The notes under the pieces were generated by a model. That model made no database searches. It saw nothing but the letters and a program-made list of their open reading frames with translations, and had not been told where the DNA came from. Below, piece after piece: positions 9,693 to 17,405 of a DNA stretch of 64,000 nucleotides. Origin of the DNA: Halobacteriovoraceae bacterium. GTDB taxonomy: Bacteria; Bdellovibrionota; Bacteriovoracia; Bacteriovoracales; Bacteriovoracaceae. Location: contig PAMZ01000007.1 of assembly GCA_002707495.1 (NCBI GenBank), positions 21,772-85,771 on the forward strand, read 5' to 3'. Each line of letters opens with the position of its first letter. Position 1 is the stretch's first letter. Both the position numbers and the translations under genes were made by a program.

Positions 9693-11649
9693 CCTCAACT
9701 TGTAATTCCTCAGTTTCTTTGACTTTACCTTTACCTGAGTTAAAGTTTATCAAACAAAATGAACAAGATGTAGCTAGTTTATAGACTTTCTCGTCACCAA
9801 CGTGTTTAAGGCGATTTTCAACGAGATCATTGCCTTCATGGATCTCGTACCACATATTTCCGCCACCCATTCCACAGCAAAGGGCCTTATCTTTATTACG
9901 AACCATCTCCTTGAGCTCAACTCCAGGGATTGACTCAAGGATGTTTCTGGGTGCGTCATACTCCCCATGGTGACGTCCTAGGTAGCAAGGATCGTGAAAA
10001 GTGAGTTCCTCTTTAACTTCTTTGGTGGGTTTGAGCTTTCCTTGTTTTACTAAGTCAGCTAGAAGCTCAGTGTGGTGAATAGTTTCAAATTCTCCATCTT
10101 CAAATTTTGCGTATTCTTTGCCTATAGTATGAAGACAATGCGGACAGTGAGTGACAACTTTTCCGAAGTCATATTGATTCATATTAGCGATATTCTCAAT
10201 GGCAACTTCATAAAAGGAATACTCATCTCCAAAACGACGAATCGGATCTCCGTTACATTTTTCAGTTTTTCCCATAACGGCAAAATCAACACCGGCTTTC
10301 TTTAAAAGTCCGATTGTATCTTGGACAACTTTTTTATTTCCATCATCATAGGAACCTGCACAGCCGACATAATAGAGGTAATCAACTTTCTTACCTGCTT
10401 CAATAACGGGAACATCCATTCCTTCTGCCCAGTTAAATCTGTCATCCTGAGAAACACCCCAAGGGTTACCATTAACTCTGATATTATTGACTGACGTCGC
10501 TGCCTGGGGAGGAATATCACCAAGGGTGAGAGCTTTATATCGCTTTAAATCCATAATGGTTTGGACATGTTCGATATTTGCGGGGCATTCTTCCATACAA
10601 GCGCCACAGGTCGTACATGAGTCCAACTCAACTGTTCCATAGACGGGATTTTCTCCCCACAAGTCGGCATCTTCACCATGATTATTTGCCATGGTATCAC
10701 GCATCTTGGTGATAATTGTTTTGGGATTAAGTGGTCGGTCGGAAAGATTTGCGGGACATACATTGGTACATCTGCCACACTCAACGCAAGTTAGGGTATC
10801 CCATTTTTGCTTTGAAGTGAGTTCACTTATTTTTCCTAATCCAAATGTTTCAGCCGTCTCGTCAGTGAAATCCATAGGGTTCATGACACCTCCCCGTCTG
10901 GCAGGGGTAATAAGAGCTGAAAAAGGAAGCATAAACATATGTGAAAATTTAGAATGACCAATTGAGGCTATAAATACCATTGTGTTGAGCATGTGAATCA
11001 TCCAAATGACTTTATAAGTAAGGACTAGACTTCCATCATCCATTCCTAAAAAAGCTTTTGCCATTAACCAACCAATGGGGGACCAAATTGATTCGTTGAT
11101 GGGCATTCCTGCACCTACAATTCGCATCCCTTCTAAAACATAACCCAATACTACGAGAGCGAAGAGCATGCCATACATAAAGAGCTCTTGCTTTGGTTTA
11201 GTCGCGCTTAAATGAGCCGGCTTATCTAGGTATCGCCTTTTAAAAGCAAGTCCAAGTCCAATTAAAATGGCCAGCCCAGCAAAGTCCGCTAGAAATGAAA
11301 TAATAATATAGGTATTTCCTTGATAGACCTTAAAGGGGGAATCAGCATGTATGGCCACCAGTTCGGTTGCAATTAATAGAATGACAAAACCGTAATAGAT
11401 AAGACTGTGAAAAATTCCAACTTTAGTGTCTCTTGCTACTTTTCCAGTGAAGAATATTGTTTGAATAAAGTTTTTCCAATTCAATTCGTTTGGAAGAAGC
11501 GATTTGATACCTCGTTCCCCTGTGGCAAATTTGTATTTTTTAAAAAGGCCTTGTGCCATGATCCCCAATGCCGCAAAGAGCGCAATATACATTACTACCT
11601 TGTAATAAATTGGGATCTGCCAAAAGACTTCACGAGTTGCCAATTCCAT
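9658..11649 (-). CDS. Membrane-bound Fe-S oxidoreductase (GlpC/HdrD-like, CCG domains)
   Basis: A 663-residue electron-transfer protein. Five hydrophobic helices in the first 240 residues resemble a NarI-type cytochrome b membrane anchor. Two 4Fe-4S motifs follow, CVECGRCTNVCP near 286 and CTTCGACMEECP near 343. Two Cys-rich CCG domains close the protein (CPHCLH with HDPCYLGRHHGEY; CCGMGGGNMW near 593 with CSFC). The family passes electrons between the quinone pool and a partner dehydrogenase such as acyl-CoA or glycerol-3-phosphate dehydrogenase; the partner here is unknown. The start at 11649 is chosen over one 10 codons upstream because AAGGAG sits 6 bases before it. First gene of the operon with three exported proteins. 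Confidence 0.85.
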   Translation of the reverse strand: MELATREVFWQIPIYYKVVMYIALFAALGIMAQGLFKKYKFATGERGIKSLLPNELNWKNFIQTIFFTGKVARDTKVGIFHSLIYYGFVILLIATELVAIHADSPFKVYQGNTYIIISFLADFAGLAILIGLGLAFKRRYLDKPAHLSATKPKQELFMYGMLFALVVLGYVLEGMRIVGAGMPINESIWSPIGWLMAKAFLGMDDGSLVLTYKVIWMIHMLNTMVFIASIGHSKFSHMFMLPFSALITPARRGGVMNPMDFTDETAETFGLGKISELTSKQKWDTLTCVECGRCTNVCPANLSDRPLNPKTIITKMRDTMANNHGEDADLWGENPVYGTVELDSCTTCGACMEECPANIEHVQTIMDLKRYKALTLGDIPPQAATSVNNIRVNGNPWGVSQDDRFNWAEGMDVPVIEAGKKVDYLYYVGCAGSYDDGNKKVVQDTIGLLKKAGVDFAVMGKTEKCNGDPIRRFGDEYSFYEVAIENIANMNQYDFGKVVTHCPHCLHTIGKEYAKFEDGEFETIHHTELLADLVKQGKLKPTKEVKEELTFHDPCYLGRHHGEYDAPRNILESIPGVELKEMVRNKDKALCCGMGGGNMWYEIHEGNDLVENRLKHVGDEKVYKLATSCSFCLINFNSGKGKVKETEELQVEDVASILSKSVE

Positions 11650-11727
11650 ATTTTCTCCTTGGACATTGTCAAAAACCAAATAACATTATAGTTTGCTCTA
11701 ATACTACAATATTCAATGGTTTAAGTC

Positions 11728-12321
11728 ATGGACATAGATAAGATTAGTTTATTTGCTTTAATCTTTTTCAATATTATTTTAAGCGTAAAATTCTTAATGT
11801 CGCATAAAGAATGGACGGGCAAGACTTTGTCTATCCTTTGTGGGCACCTAGGTGTTTCGGGACTCATAATTAGTGAATCGCTTCTATTTTTAAACAAGAT
11901 TAATTTAGTGCTTTTTGAAACGCTAAGCTGCTTTTTTCTTGGTTGGCTCTTTGGAATTTTTACTATGCAAGTTTCGATGCTCTCGATATCGGAAATGAAT
12001 AAGAAGAAGATGACGACGCTCTGGAAGACCCCTGTCGTGGCAGCTCTGGCAGGTATGCTGCTTAAGTCTGACTACATAGGTTTTCTTTTTCTCGGCTTTA
12101 TTGGAATTTGTCTCTTTTTAATTTATCAAAATCGTCCAAGACTTAGGTATTTGCTTCCAAAAACCTTACTAGTTTTATCGGTCGCTCCTTTGTTTTTTAG
12201 TCTGAGTTTAAGTCAATTATGGATAATGAATATTGCCGTCACAATTTTTATTGTCCTGACAAATGTATTTCATAATTTAGTCTTTGCCAGTAATCTATTA
12301 GCTGCACATGAAAAAAAATAG
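11728..12321 (+). CDS. Multi-pass membrane protein of unknown function
   Basis: A 197-residue protein that is almost wholly hydrophobic, with six or seven predicted helices (for example LFALIFFNIILSVKFLM, VVAALAGMLLKSDYIG, YLLPKTLLVLSVAPLFF). No charged catalytic motif. Its last 14 bases overlap the start of the following lipoprotein gene, so the two are a coupled pair. It lies divergently from the Fe-S oxidoreductase with about 80 bases between. No family recognised. Confidence 0.6.
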   Translation: MDIDKISLFALIFFNIILSVKFLMSHKEWTGKTLSILCGHLGVSGLIISESLLFLNKINLVLFETLSCFFLGWLFGIFTMQVSMLSISEMNKKKMTTLWKTPVVAALAGMLLKSDYIGFLFLGFIGICLFLIYQNRPRLRYLLPKTLLVLSVAPLFFSLSLSQLWIMNIAVTIFIVLTNVFHNLVFASNLLAAHEKK

Positions 12322-13342
12322 ACTTATCATTTATATGCTTCTTACGGCACTAGCTTTAATCGGCTGTGCACAGGTGACCAGTTTAAATTTAAGGAAGCAT
12401 CAATTTGGAAGAATTCCAACTCAAATAGTATGGATTCAAGTAGCGGGACTTGCTCCTGAGCATACTGTGCTTTTGAAATACTCCTATCCCTCTCGAGAAA
12501 CTAAAACAGCCTTTGAAAATGCCTTATGTATCGGAAATACTTGGGAATATGACCTTTATAACTTACGGCCCGAAGCACATAGTGGATTTCTAGGTCAGCT
12601 CACAGGAAAGAAAAATATTAAAAATACCTGTGAAGACTATCAGTTGAAACCGATTTGGTCGTATTTGAATAAACAAGGGTATGCTATTGGGATTTTTGAA
12701 GGAGAGACAACACCTCAGGAGAGTCTTCTGGCTTCAAAAGCTTGCTCTGAAGGTGAAGATTTTTTAAAGAGTACTGTTTATTGGAAAATGTCCAAACCTC
12801 AATCTGAAGAAACTTTTCATGCAAATGAGACGAAAAAATATCGAGAAGACACAGTCTATTATGATAAGTCTTGCGCAAATAAAGAATGCTTTTCAACTCT
12901 ATCGAGAAATATAGAAGAGACTTTCAAGTCATTTAGTCGAAGTTCTAAAAACTTTTTGTATCTCATCAGAAATTTTCAATATGCTAAATATTTAAAACAA
13001 AATGATATTGCTAAGGCCAAGGCTGAGCTTGGAGAAATCAACAATGTCTTATCTTTTTTTCAAAAAGAAGCGGAAAAAAATATTGATATGTTGATTATTG
13101 TTTCTTCAGCGGAATCTATCGCACTTGATTTCCCTCGTAGTGGATCTGAGTGGCAAAAATATGAAAAAAAATCTCGTCTTAAAATTACTCAGAAAACGAA
13201 ATTACTCTCAACTCTTTATGCTTCTGGAGCCCGTGCGGAAAATTTCTGTGGGGTCTTTGATCAAAGTGAAATATTAAGTCGTATTTTTAGTGGGGCAAAA
13301 CAGCAGGGACTAGAGTTTTCTATTATTAATCCGTTTGATTAG
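12308..13342 (+). CDS. Predicted lipoprotein, possibly alkaline-phosphatase fold
   Basis: A 344-residue lipoprotein: MKKNRLIIYMLLTALALIGC ends in lipobox ALIGC. The segment QIVWIQVAGLAPEHTVLL resembles the first strand and loop of alkaline-phosphatase-superfamily enzymes, and a GYAIGIFEGETTP segment follows where such proteins continue. The usual metal-binding Asp and Thr/Ser are not evident, so it may be a non-catalytic relative; this is a weak structural guess. Coupled to the upstream membrane protein gene by a 14-base overlap. Confidence 0.6.
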   Translation: MKKNRLIIYMLLTALALIGCAQVTSLNLRKHQFGRIPTQIVWIQVAGLAPEHTVLLKYSYPSRETKTAFENALCIGNTWEYDLYNLRPEAHSGFLGQLTGKKNIKNTCEDYQLKPIWSYLNKQGYAIGIFEGETTPQESLLASKACSEGEDFLKSTVYWKMSKPQSEETFHANETKKYREDTVYYDKSCANKECFSTLSRNIEETFKSFSRSSKNFLYLIRNFQYAKYLKQNDIAKAKAELGEINNVLSFFQKEAEKNIDMLIIVSSAESIALDFPRSGSEWQKYEKKSRLKITQKTKLLSTLYASGARAENFCGVFDQSEILSRIFSGAKQQGLEFSIINPFD

Positions 13343-13376
13343 ACCTGAGCCTGAGCCCAGGTCTAGAGTTACAAAA

Positions 13377-13775
13377 TTAGTAGTACAAGGTTCCCGTAAC
13401 AGTACACTCAAACGTGTCGGTTTGGCTGAAGCTGAACACGATGTCTGATTCAGTCACACCACTTCTACAACCTCTAGTTCCTCTACATTGGGCAGTGATA
13501 TTTGATACGACTTGAGACATTGCGTCTTTTGTGAAGTTGTTTCCGTTATTCTGGCTACATTGAACATTTATAACTGGGTTTGCTACTGCAGTGGCAGAGA
13601 TAGTTCTTGGATCTGATGATTCCAAAGCGGCTTCAATGTCAGCCCTTGCTTCATCTAAAAGAATCTGGGCGCGGTTCATTTTAATTAAAGCGCTTTCCAA
13701 TACTGCCGTATCGGCAAAGGCAATTGTCGTAAAAGAACTTGTTAGTAAAGTGATTAAGATAAGTAGTTTGCTCAT
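13377..13775 (-). CDS. Small secreted protein of unknown function
   Basis: 132 residues with signal peptide MSKLLILITLLTSSFTTIAFA. The mature part begins with a short helical segment (ALIKMNRAQILLDEARADIEAAL), then a Cys-containing, Ser/Thr-rich part with four Cys (CSQNNGNN, CRGTRGC and a final FECTVTGTLYY), likely two disulfides. AGGAG precedes the start. Its upstream region contains the left copy of the long direct repeat that flanks the insertion sequence, so the insertion may have altered its control region. Confidence 0.6.
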   Translation of the reverse strand: MSKLLILITLLTSSFTTIAFADTAVLESALIKMNRAQILLDEARADIEAALESSDPRTISATAVANPVINVQCSQNNGNNFTKDAMSQVVSNITAQCRGTRGCRSGVTESDIVFSFSQTDTFECTVTGTLYY

Positions 13776-13851
13776 GTTGGATATCTCCTGGTTAAAAAAA
13801 GTGATACGAACACTGTATCTCGATCTTGTATTGCCAGGGAGTGTTGAGGTC

Positions 13852-13874
13852 CAATTTACAGAGGGTGTATAGTT
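13852..13874. repeat. Left copy of the 23-bp direct repeat outside the insertion sequence
   Basis: The 23 bases starting CAATTTACAGAGG are repeated exactly at 15063-15085, directly after the right inverted repeat. Similarity extends further (28 of 30 positions, 13852-13881 against 15063-15092). Length fits the long target duplications reported for IS1202-type elements. A stretch of 19 bases separates this copy from the recognised left inverted repeat, so the exact element boundary on this side is unsure. Confidence 0.75.
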
Positions 13875-13893
13875 TCTAGACGATTCTGTCCTA

Positions 13894-13921
13894 TGCTTAT
13901 TTCCAAGCGAAAATGTCCTAC
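13894..13921 (+). repeat. Left terminal inverted repeat of the insertion sequence
   Basis: Pairs with the reverse complement of 15036-15062. Shared blocks are TTCC, AGCGA and ATGTCCTAC in the same order and spacing, with scattered mismatches. Confidence 0.8.
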
Positions 13922-13973
13922 TTAACGCATTAATATTATTATTCTCAGGTATTCAAAAGTACTGGAGAATGAA

Positions 13974-15027
13974 ATGGGAAAAGTAAGCATGGACGCTAAA
14001 CAGTTAAAAACCTACAGACTTGCCTGTGAAGTTCTCGCAGGAAAACTCACCATCAAAGAATTTGCTGAGCTTATTGGAAAGAGCTATCGACAAGCTCAAA
14101 GAATCATTAAACGAGTGGAGTCAGAGGATTTTTACGGAGTCTTTCACAAAAATCTTGGAAGAACTCCTTACAATAAAACCCCTGAGATCGTGGAAGCTCA
14201 GATCAAAGACTGGTTTGGGTATCAATACAATGGATTTAATATCACTCACTTTATTGAGATGGTTAAAGAGAAGGAGCAATATCCCTACCTTCCCAAAAAA
14301 AGCACGGTTCACAATATTGCCAGCAAGCACAACCTTGTTAAATCTCCTAGAAGGGCCAAGAGAAGATCCTTTAAACCTAGAGCAAGACTCCCCAGAGAGG
14401 GAATGTTGATTCAGTTTGATGGAAGTGAGCACGTCTCTTCACGCGATGAAGGTTGTAAAGAGAGTGGTGGATGATAATGGAATCCCTGAAGCGTTTTACA
14501 TGGATCAAGCGATCATTTATGGAAAGGTCGATCGAGACTGGGAATCACAGATTGCGAGAGCTTTTGAACAGCTCAATATCCAGTTAATCGCAAGCTCACC
14601 TCAAGCGAAGGGACGCGTGGAGAGGCTTTTTAGAACGCTTCAGGATCGCCTCATAGCTGAGCTTGGCTTTTATAATCTCACCACAATTGAAGAGGCGAAC
14701 AAGTTTTTACCAGGCTTTATTGAGAGGTTTAATAAGCAGTTTGGAGTGGAAGCTGAGGAGTCTGAGAAGGCTTATAGAAGAAACGTTTTTGGAAAGACGG
14801 ATCTCATTCTTTGCAAAAAAGAGAGAAGGAAAATAGGTGTTGGAAACGTCTTCTCGTATGAGTCAGTGATCTGGCTTATAGATCAAAAGAAGTGCTATCG
14901 AGGACGTGAGGTAAACATAAATACCCATGTTGATGGTAGGCAGAGTTTTGATATTATGGGAAGAGAAGTTCATCCTAAGCCTATCAAGACCAGTCGAAAG
15001 TACGACTATAAGAAGCGAGCGGTATGA
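13974..15027 (+). pseudogene. Transposase, ISNCY/IS1202-like, with internal deletion and frameshift
   Basis: Two reading frames make up one former transposase. The first (13974-14474) has an N-terminal helix-turn-helix (LTIKEFAELIGKSYRQAQRI) and reaches the first catalytic Asp in MLIQFDGSEHV. The second (usable from about 14433) resumes at TSLHAMKVVKRVVDD, contains the second Asp in YMDQA and the Glu in SPQAKGRVERLFRTLQDRL, and runs to TGA at 15025-15027. The join near 14435 lacks the usual 40 or so residues between the first Asp and the MKV helix, and changes frame by one. So the catalytic core is incomplete and the gene is dead. GGAG precedes the start. Confidence 0.85.
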
Positions 15028-15035
15028 CACAGTCG

Positions 15036-15062
15036 GTAGGACATAATCGCTCGGAAACAACA
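15036..15062 (-). repeat. Right terminal inverted repeat of the insertion sequence
   Basis: Reverse complement reads TGTTGTTTCC, GAGCGA, then ATGTCCTAC, matching the left end. It directly abuts the right direct repeat. Confidence 0.8.
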
Positions 15063-15085
15063 CAATTTACAGAGGGTGTATAGTT
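15063..15085. repeat. Right copy of the 23-bp direct repeat
   Basis: Identical to 13852-13874 and starts at the base after the right inverted repeat. It is followed by TTAGAC at 15087-15092 and GTCTAA at 15105-15110, an inverted repeat next to the promoter region of the gene at 15214. Confidence 0.75.
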
Positions 15086-15213
15086 ATTAGACAGTTTTCT
15101 GATTGTCTAAATCCAATACACCATAGCGAAAAATTACAAGAGATATATCTCAATTTTGTAGAGCTGCTAGTATTTTCTCAAGATAAAATTTATTTCAAAC
15201 CAGGAGAAAATCA

Positions 15214-16128
15214 ATGAAAAATTTTGTATTAGCTGCCATGATAGGGTTATCGGCCACAGCGATGGCATCAGAATGTGATATCACGCGAAGCTACAGTAAG
15301 TATTATGTAACAATTAACGGTAATTATATGTCCGACGCGGCAACATCATTTTCAACAGCGGTAAGAGATATGTATGAGTTGAATAGATATGGGATGTGTT
15401 CTCTACCTGTGCCAAGCAATGAGTGTAAAGTTGAAAGAAGCTATAGCAAGTATTACGTCACCCTCAATGGTAATTATATTTCAGGATCGATTGATAGTCT
15501 AAGATCAGTTCGAAGTGTTCTAAACGAAAGAGTTGAAGCTGGGCTTTGTTTTTACCCTCAAGCAAGAGACGCTTGTGAAGTTCAACGTTCTTATGGAAAA
15601 TTCTACGTTATCGCGAATGGTTCATATGTGACCGCAGGGCATGATAATATCGGTAGAGCATTCGATGATATTTCAAGACTCGAGTCACTCGGTGTTTGTT
15701 ATAATGGAAGTGCTCCTGCTCCGAGGCAACCAGATATTACTCCTATCCCTAGAAGAGATGGTGGATATGGTTTAGGGTTTAATTTTAGAAGCCGAGCCCT
15801 TTTTATCGCGACGACAGTTGTAAATGTTTCTAGAGCAATGGAAGGTTTTGTCAATAATGATCAAGAAAGAGAGATTGATGAAATTAAAATCAAGGCGATT
15901 CGATTAAGATCAAAAATCAATGCAGGAGCTTCACTTCAAGAAGTTCGAAATGCAATGTACTACCTATGGTATGACCTAAACAATGCAAGTGGATATATTG
16001 AAAGCGCTCTAGAGACAGATCGATTAGATTCTTTAGGAGAAGATTATTTAACTTCGCTAGATTCACTCACGGTAATGATAAACTTTCTTGATAATACCTT
16101 CACCGGTCAAAGACAAGAGCTTTACTAA
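15214..16128 (+). CDS. Secreted protein: three Cys repeats plus shared C-terminal domain
   Basis: A 304-residue protein with a short signal peptide (cleavage near AMASEC). Residues 20-165 hold three tandem repeats of about 50 residues. Each starts C-x3-R-S-Y-x-K-(Y/F)-Y-V-x2-NG-x-Y and ends GxC (GMC, GLC, GVC), giving two Cys per repeat. After a Pro-rich linker comes a helical C-terminal domain (about 185-304), including IKAIRLRSKINAGAS and the ending LDNTFTGQRQELY. The next gene carries a clear paralogue of this C-terminal domain. AGGAG precedes the start. No known family; the repeats look like an extracellular ligand-binding module, which is inference. Confidence 0.75.
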   Translation: MKNFVLAAMIGLSATAMASECDITRSYSKYYVTINGNYMSDAATSFSTAVRDMYELNRYGMCSLPVPSNECKVERSYSKYYVTLNGNYISGSIDSLRSVRSVLNERVEAGLCFYPQARDACEVQRSYGKFYVIANGSYVTAGHDNIGRAFDDISRLESLGVCYNGSAPAPRQPDITPIPRRDGGYGLGFNFRSRALFIATTVVNVSRAMEGFVNNDQEREIDEIKIKAIRLRSKINAGASLQEVRNAMYYLWYDLNNASGYIESALETDRLDSLGEDYLTSLDSLTVMINFLDNTFTGQRQELY

Positions 16129-16138
16129 TAGTAACTCT

Positions 16139-16163
16139 CTCCCCCATTAGGTTAGTGGGGGAG
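16139..16163 (+). terminator. Hairpin between the two repeat-protein genes
   Basis: CTCCCCC at 16139-16145 pairs with GGGGGAG at 16157-16163. The following sequence has only a short T stretch, so it may be a partial terminator or an mRNA stabiliser between two co-transcribed genes. Confidence 0.5.
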
Positions 16164-16180
16164 TATTTAGGATTTTAAAT

Positions 16181-17272
16181 ATGAAAAATTTGTTCGCACT
16201 AATGATGACTCTGTTGGCACTAGATTCCTACGCTTGCTTGATTCAAAACGGACTGAGGTATTGTAGACAAGACAGAGTTATCTATAATTCAAGTGAGGTC
16301 ACTCTGTTCGCCACTTTGCCAAACGGAACGGCAAAAGTAAAATATCAAAATAACAGCGATTTCTATGATAGGTCCATAGAAGACCTCGCCGTAACCTCAG
16401 GGTGTACTCGCAATGGCTATTGCGTCGGTCAAGAAGTTATTTATTCTTCAAGTTTAGTGACCATTACTGGAATAATGCAAAATGGAGATGTAAAAGTTCA
16501 GTACCGAAATAATAGTGATCATTACACGAGAAAAACTGAAGACCTGGCTGTCCTTTTTGGCTGTGTTGATGAAGGTTTTTGCGTTGGTGATCGAGCGATC
16601 TATTCATCAAGTTTAATAACTATTCATGGGATACATCCAAATGGAAACGTTAAAGTAAGGTACAGAAATAATAGTGACTATTATGATAGAGACCCCCGCG
16701 AGTTAGCTTACACTACTGGTTGTAACGATTTTGACTATTGCGTGGGAGATGAGGCTATTTATGGTAGCAGTTTAGTCACCATCGCTGGAATTCAGCAGGA
16801 TAATAATGTTAAAGTAAGATATAGAAACAACTCCGATTATTATACTCGAGATGCAATGGAGTTGGCGATTCTAGATACTTCAGGACGTCAAAGTGATTTT
16901 CGTCGCTATCCAGAATTAGGTTATAGCTTCAAAGCAAGAGCTTTAAACCTAGCTGAATCACTTATTCAGCATACTAGAAGTATCGAAGGATATCTAACTA
17001 ACTCAGAAGAAGTTGATATCGACGCGATTAAATCAAAGGCGATTCGATTGAGATCAAAGATAAATTCTCAAGCTTCAATTTCTGAGGTGAGAACGGCCAT
17101 GTTTGAACTTTGGCAACAATTACAACTCGCAAATTATTATTTTGATGAAGCGATGGAAACTGATAATCTTGACTGGTTTGCTGAGAGCTTTTTAACTTCT
17201 CAATACAGTCTCAATGAGATGATCCGATTCCTAGATCAGGATTTTTCTGGTCATCAAAGTCAACTTTATTAA
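16181..17272 (+). CDS. Secreted protein: four 47-residue repeats plus shared C-terminal domain
   Basis: A 363-residue protein with a signal peptide (MKNLFALMMTLLALDSYA). Four tandem repeats of about 47 residues follow, each with CVGxxxIYSSSLVTI, then VKVxYxNNSDxYxR and ELA; they resemble small beta-barrel modules of the tudor/SH3 kind. The C-terminal 120 residues (IKSKAIRLRSKINSQAS onward, ending LDQDFSGHQSQLY) are clearly paralogous to the end of the preceding protein. So the two genes share a C-terminal module but present different N-terminal repeats. AGGA lies upstream of the start, and a strong hairpin terminator follows. Function unknown. Confidence 0.75.
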   Translation: MKNLFALMMTLLALDSYACLIQNGLRYCRQDRVIYNSSEVTLFATLPNGTAKVKYQNNSDFYDRSIEDLAVTSGCTRNGYCVGQEVIYSSSLVTITGIMQNGDVKVQYRNNSDHYTRKTEDLAVLFGCVDEGFCVGDRAIYSSSLITIHGIHPNGNVKVRYRNNSDYYDRDPRELAYTTGCNDFDYCVGDEAIYGSSLVTIAGIQQDNNVKVRYRNNSDYYTRDAMELAILDTSGRQSDFRRYPELGYSFKARALNLAESLIQHTRSIEGYLTNSEEVDIDAIKSKAIRLRSKINSQASISEVRTAMFELWQQLQLANYYFDEAMETDNLDWFAESFLTSQYSLNEMIRFLDQDFSGHQSQLY

Positions 17273-17285
17273 TTATCAAATAATA

Positions 17286-17328
17286 GGCTTTATAAATATT
17301 AAATAATTGGTATTTATAAAGCCTTCTT
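17286..17328 (+). terminator. Long-stem terminator after the second repeat-protein gene
   Basis: A perfect 13-bp stem: GGCTTTATAAATA at 17286-17298 with TATTTATAAAGCC at 17311-17323, followed by TTCTT. It separates the repeat-protein genes from the MotB-like operon. Confidence 0.8.
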
Positions 17329-17405
17329 AAGTTCCAATTCAGTCCATATTTAGCTTAGGAAAAAAGCAAAATCTTCCGATAGGTTCTCGTCAGGAGATCT
17401 TACCC

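Larger units (their letters stand above)
13894..15062 (+). mobile_element. Decayed ISNCY/IS1202-like insertion sequence
   Basis: Ends are defined by imperfect inverted repeats of about 27 bases: 13894-13921 (TGCTTATTTCC then AAGCGA and ATGTCCTAC) and the reverse complement of 15036-15062 (TGTTGTTTCC then GAGCGA and ATGTCCTAC). Between them is one transposase gene broken by an internal deletion and frameshift. Exact 23-bp direct repeats lie outside. The transposase type (HTH plus a DDE domain containing KGRVERLF) matches ISNCY/IS1202. The element cannot move by itself any more. Confidence 0.85.

Noticed and set aside
13974..15027. Transposase made by programmed frameshifting
   Set aside because: About 40 residues are missing at the join, so frameshifting could not restore the protein.
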